5,488 nucleotides of DNA from Methanobacteriota archaeon. GTDB lineage: Archaea > Hydrothermarchaeota > Hydrothermarchaeia > Hydrothermarchaeales > SZUA-236. The DNA lies in contig QIDD01000084.1 of assembly GCA_003230355.1 (NCBI GenBank), forward strand, positions 1 to 5,488, written 5' to 3'. Shown one piece after another: positions 5,445 through 5,488 of this stretch. The translations under genes and the position numbers were made by a program. The notes below the pieces were generated by a model. The model did no database searches and was not told the origin of the DNA. It worked only from the letters and a program-made list of their open reading frames with translations. Positions within the stretch are counted from its first letter, which is position 1. Each line of letters starts with the position of its first letter.

Positions 5445-5468
5445 TCTTTTTCTTTGTGTAAAGAAAAA
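5445..5468 (+). terminator. A/T-rich hairpin and T-run after tRNA-Leu
   Basis: Directly after the tRNA, TTTTTCTTT (5447-5455) pairs perfectly with AAAGAAAAA (5460-5468) around a GTGT loop. The T-rich arm comes first, so transcription would most likely stop in this T-run, as is usual after archaeal tRNA genes. The second arm could act as the T-run for a leftward gene beyond the window. Confidence 0.6.
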
Positions 5469-5488
5469 CACGCCTGAAAAAGAAACCC

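Noticed and set aside
1..5488. CRISPR array, insertion sequence or toxin-antitoxin pair
   Set aside because: No regularly spaced repeats, transposase motifs or terminal inverted repeats are visible, and the small genes do not show a recognisable toxin-antitoxin arrangement.

Overview
The window looks like a piece of an archaeal chromosome, probably a euryarchaeon. The evidence is an archaea-type tRNA (cytidine-56) 2'-O-methyltransferase, TATA-like boxes about 26 bases before plausible transcription starts, several short-leader or leaderless genes, GTG and TTG starts, and a tRNA gene that does not encode CCA. The sequence alone does not identify the genus.

Layout. Positions 1-478 (minus) hold the first 159 codons of argininosuccinate synthase (argG), cut by the window edge. 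A 67-85 bp divergent promoter region follows. Positions 564-2966 (plus) are a compact operon of trpB, trpA and an unrecognised 129-residue protein whose start lies 2 bases after the trpA stop. This unit converges, with 7 bases between stops, on a leftward block. In genome order that block is a three-helix membrane protein (2974-3276), a P-loop ATP-binding protein (3361-3978), a stand-alone response-regulator receiver protein (4046-4537) and trm56 (4600-5133). Each leftward gene has its own candidate TATA box, so they look like separate transcription units rather than one operon. Divergent from trm56 is a 37-residue, extremely basic protein (5206-5319) with a strong Shine-Dalgarno site. It is followed 40 bases later by a tRNA-Leu(UAA) gene (5360-5444) and an A/T-rich hairpin.

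How the genes fit together. TrpA and TrpB form tryptophan synthase, the last step of tryptophan synthesis. No other trp gene is present, so the rest of the pathway must lie elsewhere. ArgG is a separate amino-acid biosynthesis gene that shares the promoter region. The right end has a translation theme: a tRNA-modifying enzyme, a probable ribosome-associated micro-protein and a tRNA. The middle (about 2970-4020) is visibly more AT-rich than the trp genes and carries poorly conserved genes, so it may be an accessory insertion.

The window is mostly ordinary core metabolism. The items most worth a second look are the 37-residue basic protein, the receiver protein lacking its conserved lysine, the unknown gene coupled to trpA, and two divergent promoters in which one near-palindromic TATA element could serve both directions. 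I found no CRISPR array, insertion sequence, or clear defence or mobile system.
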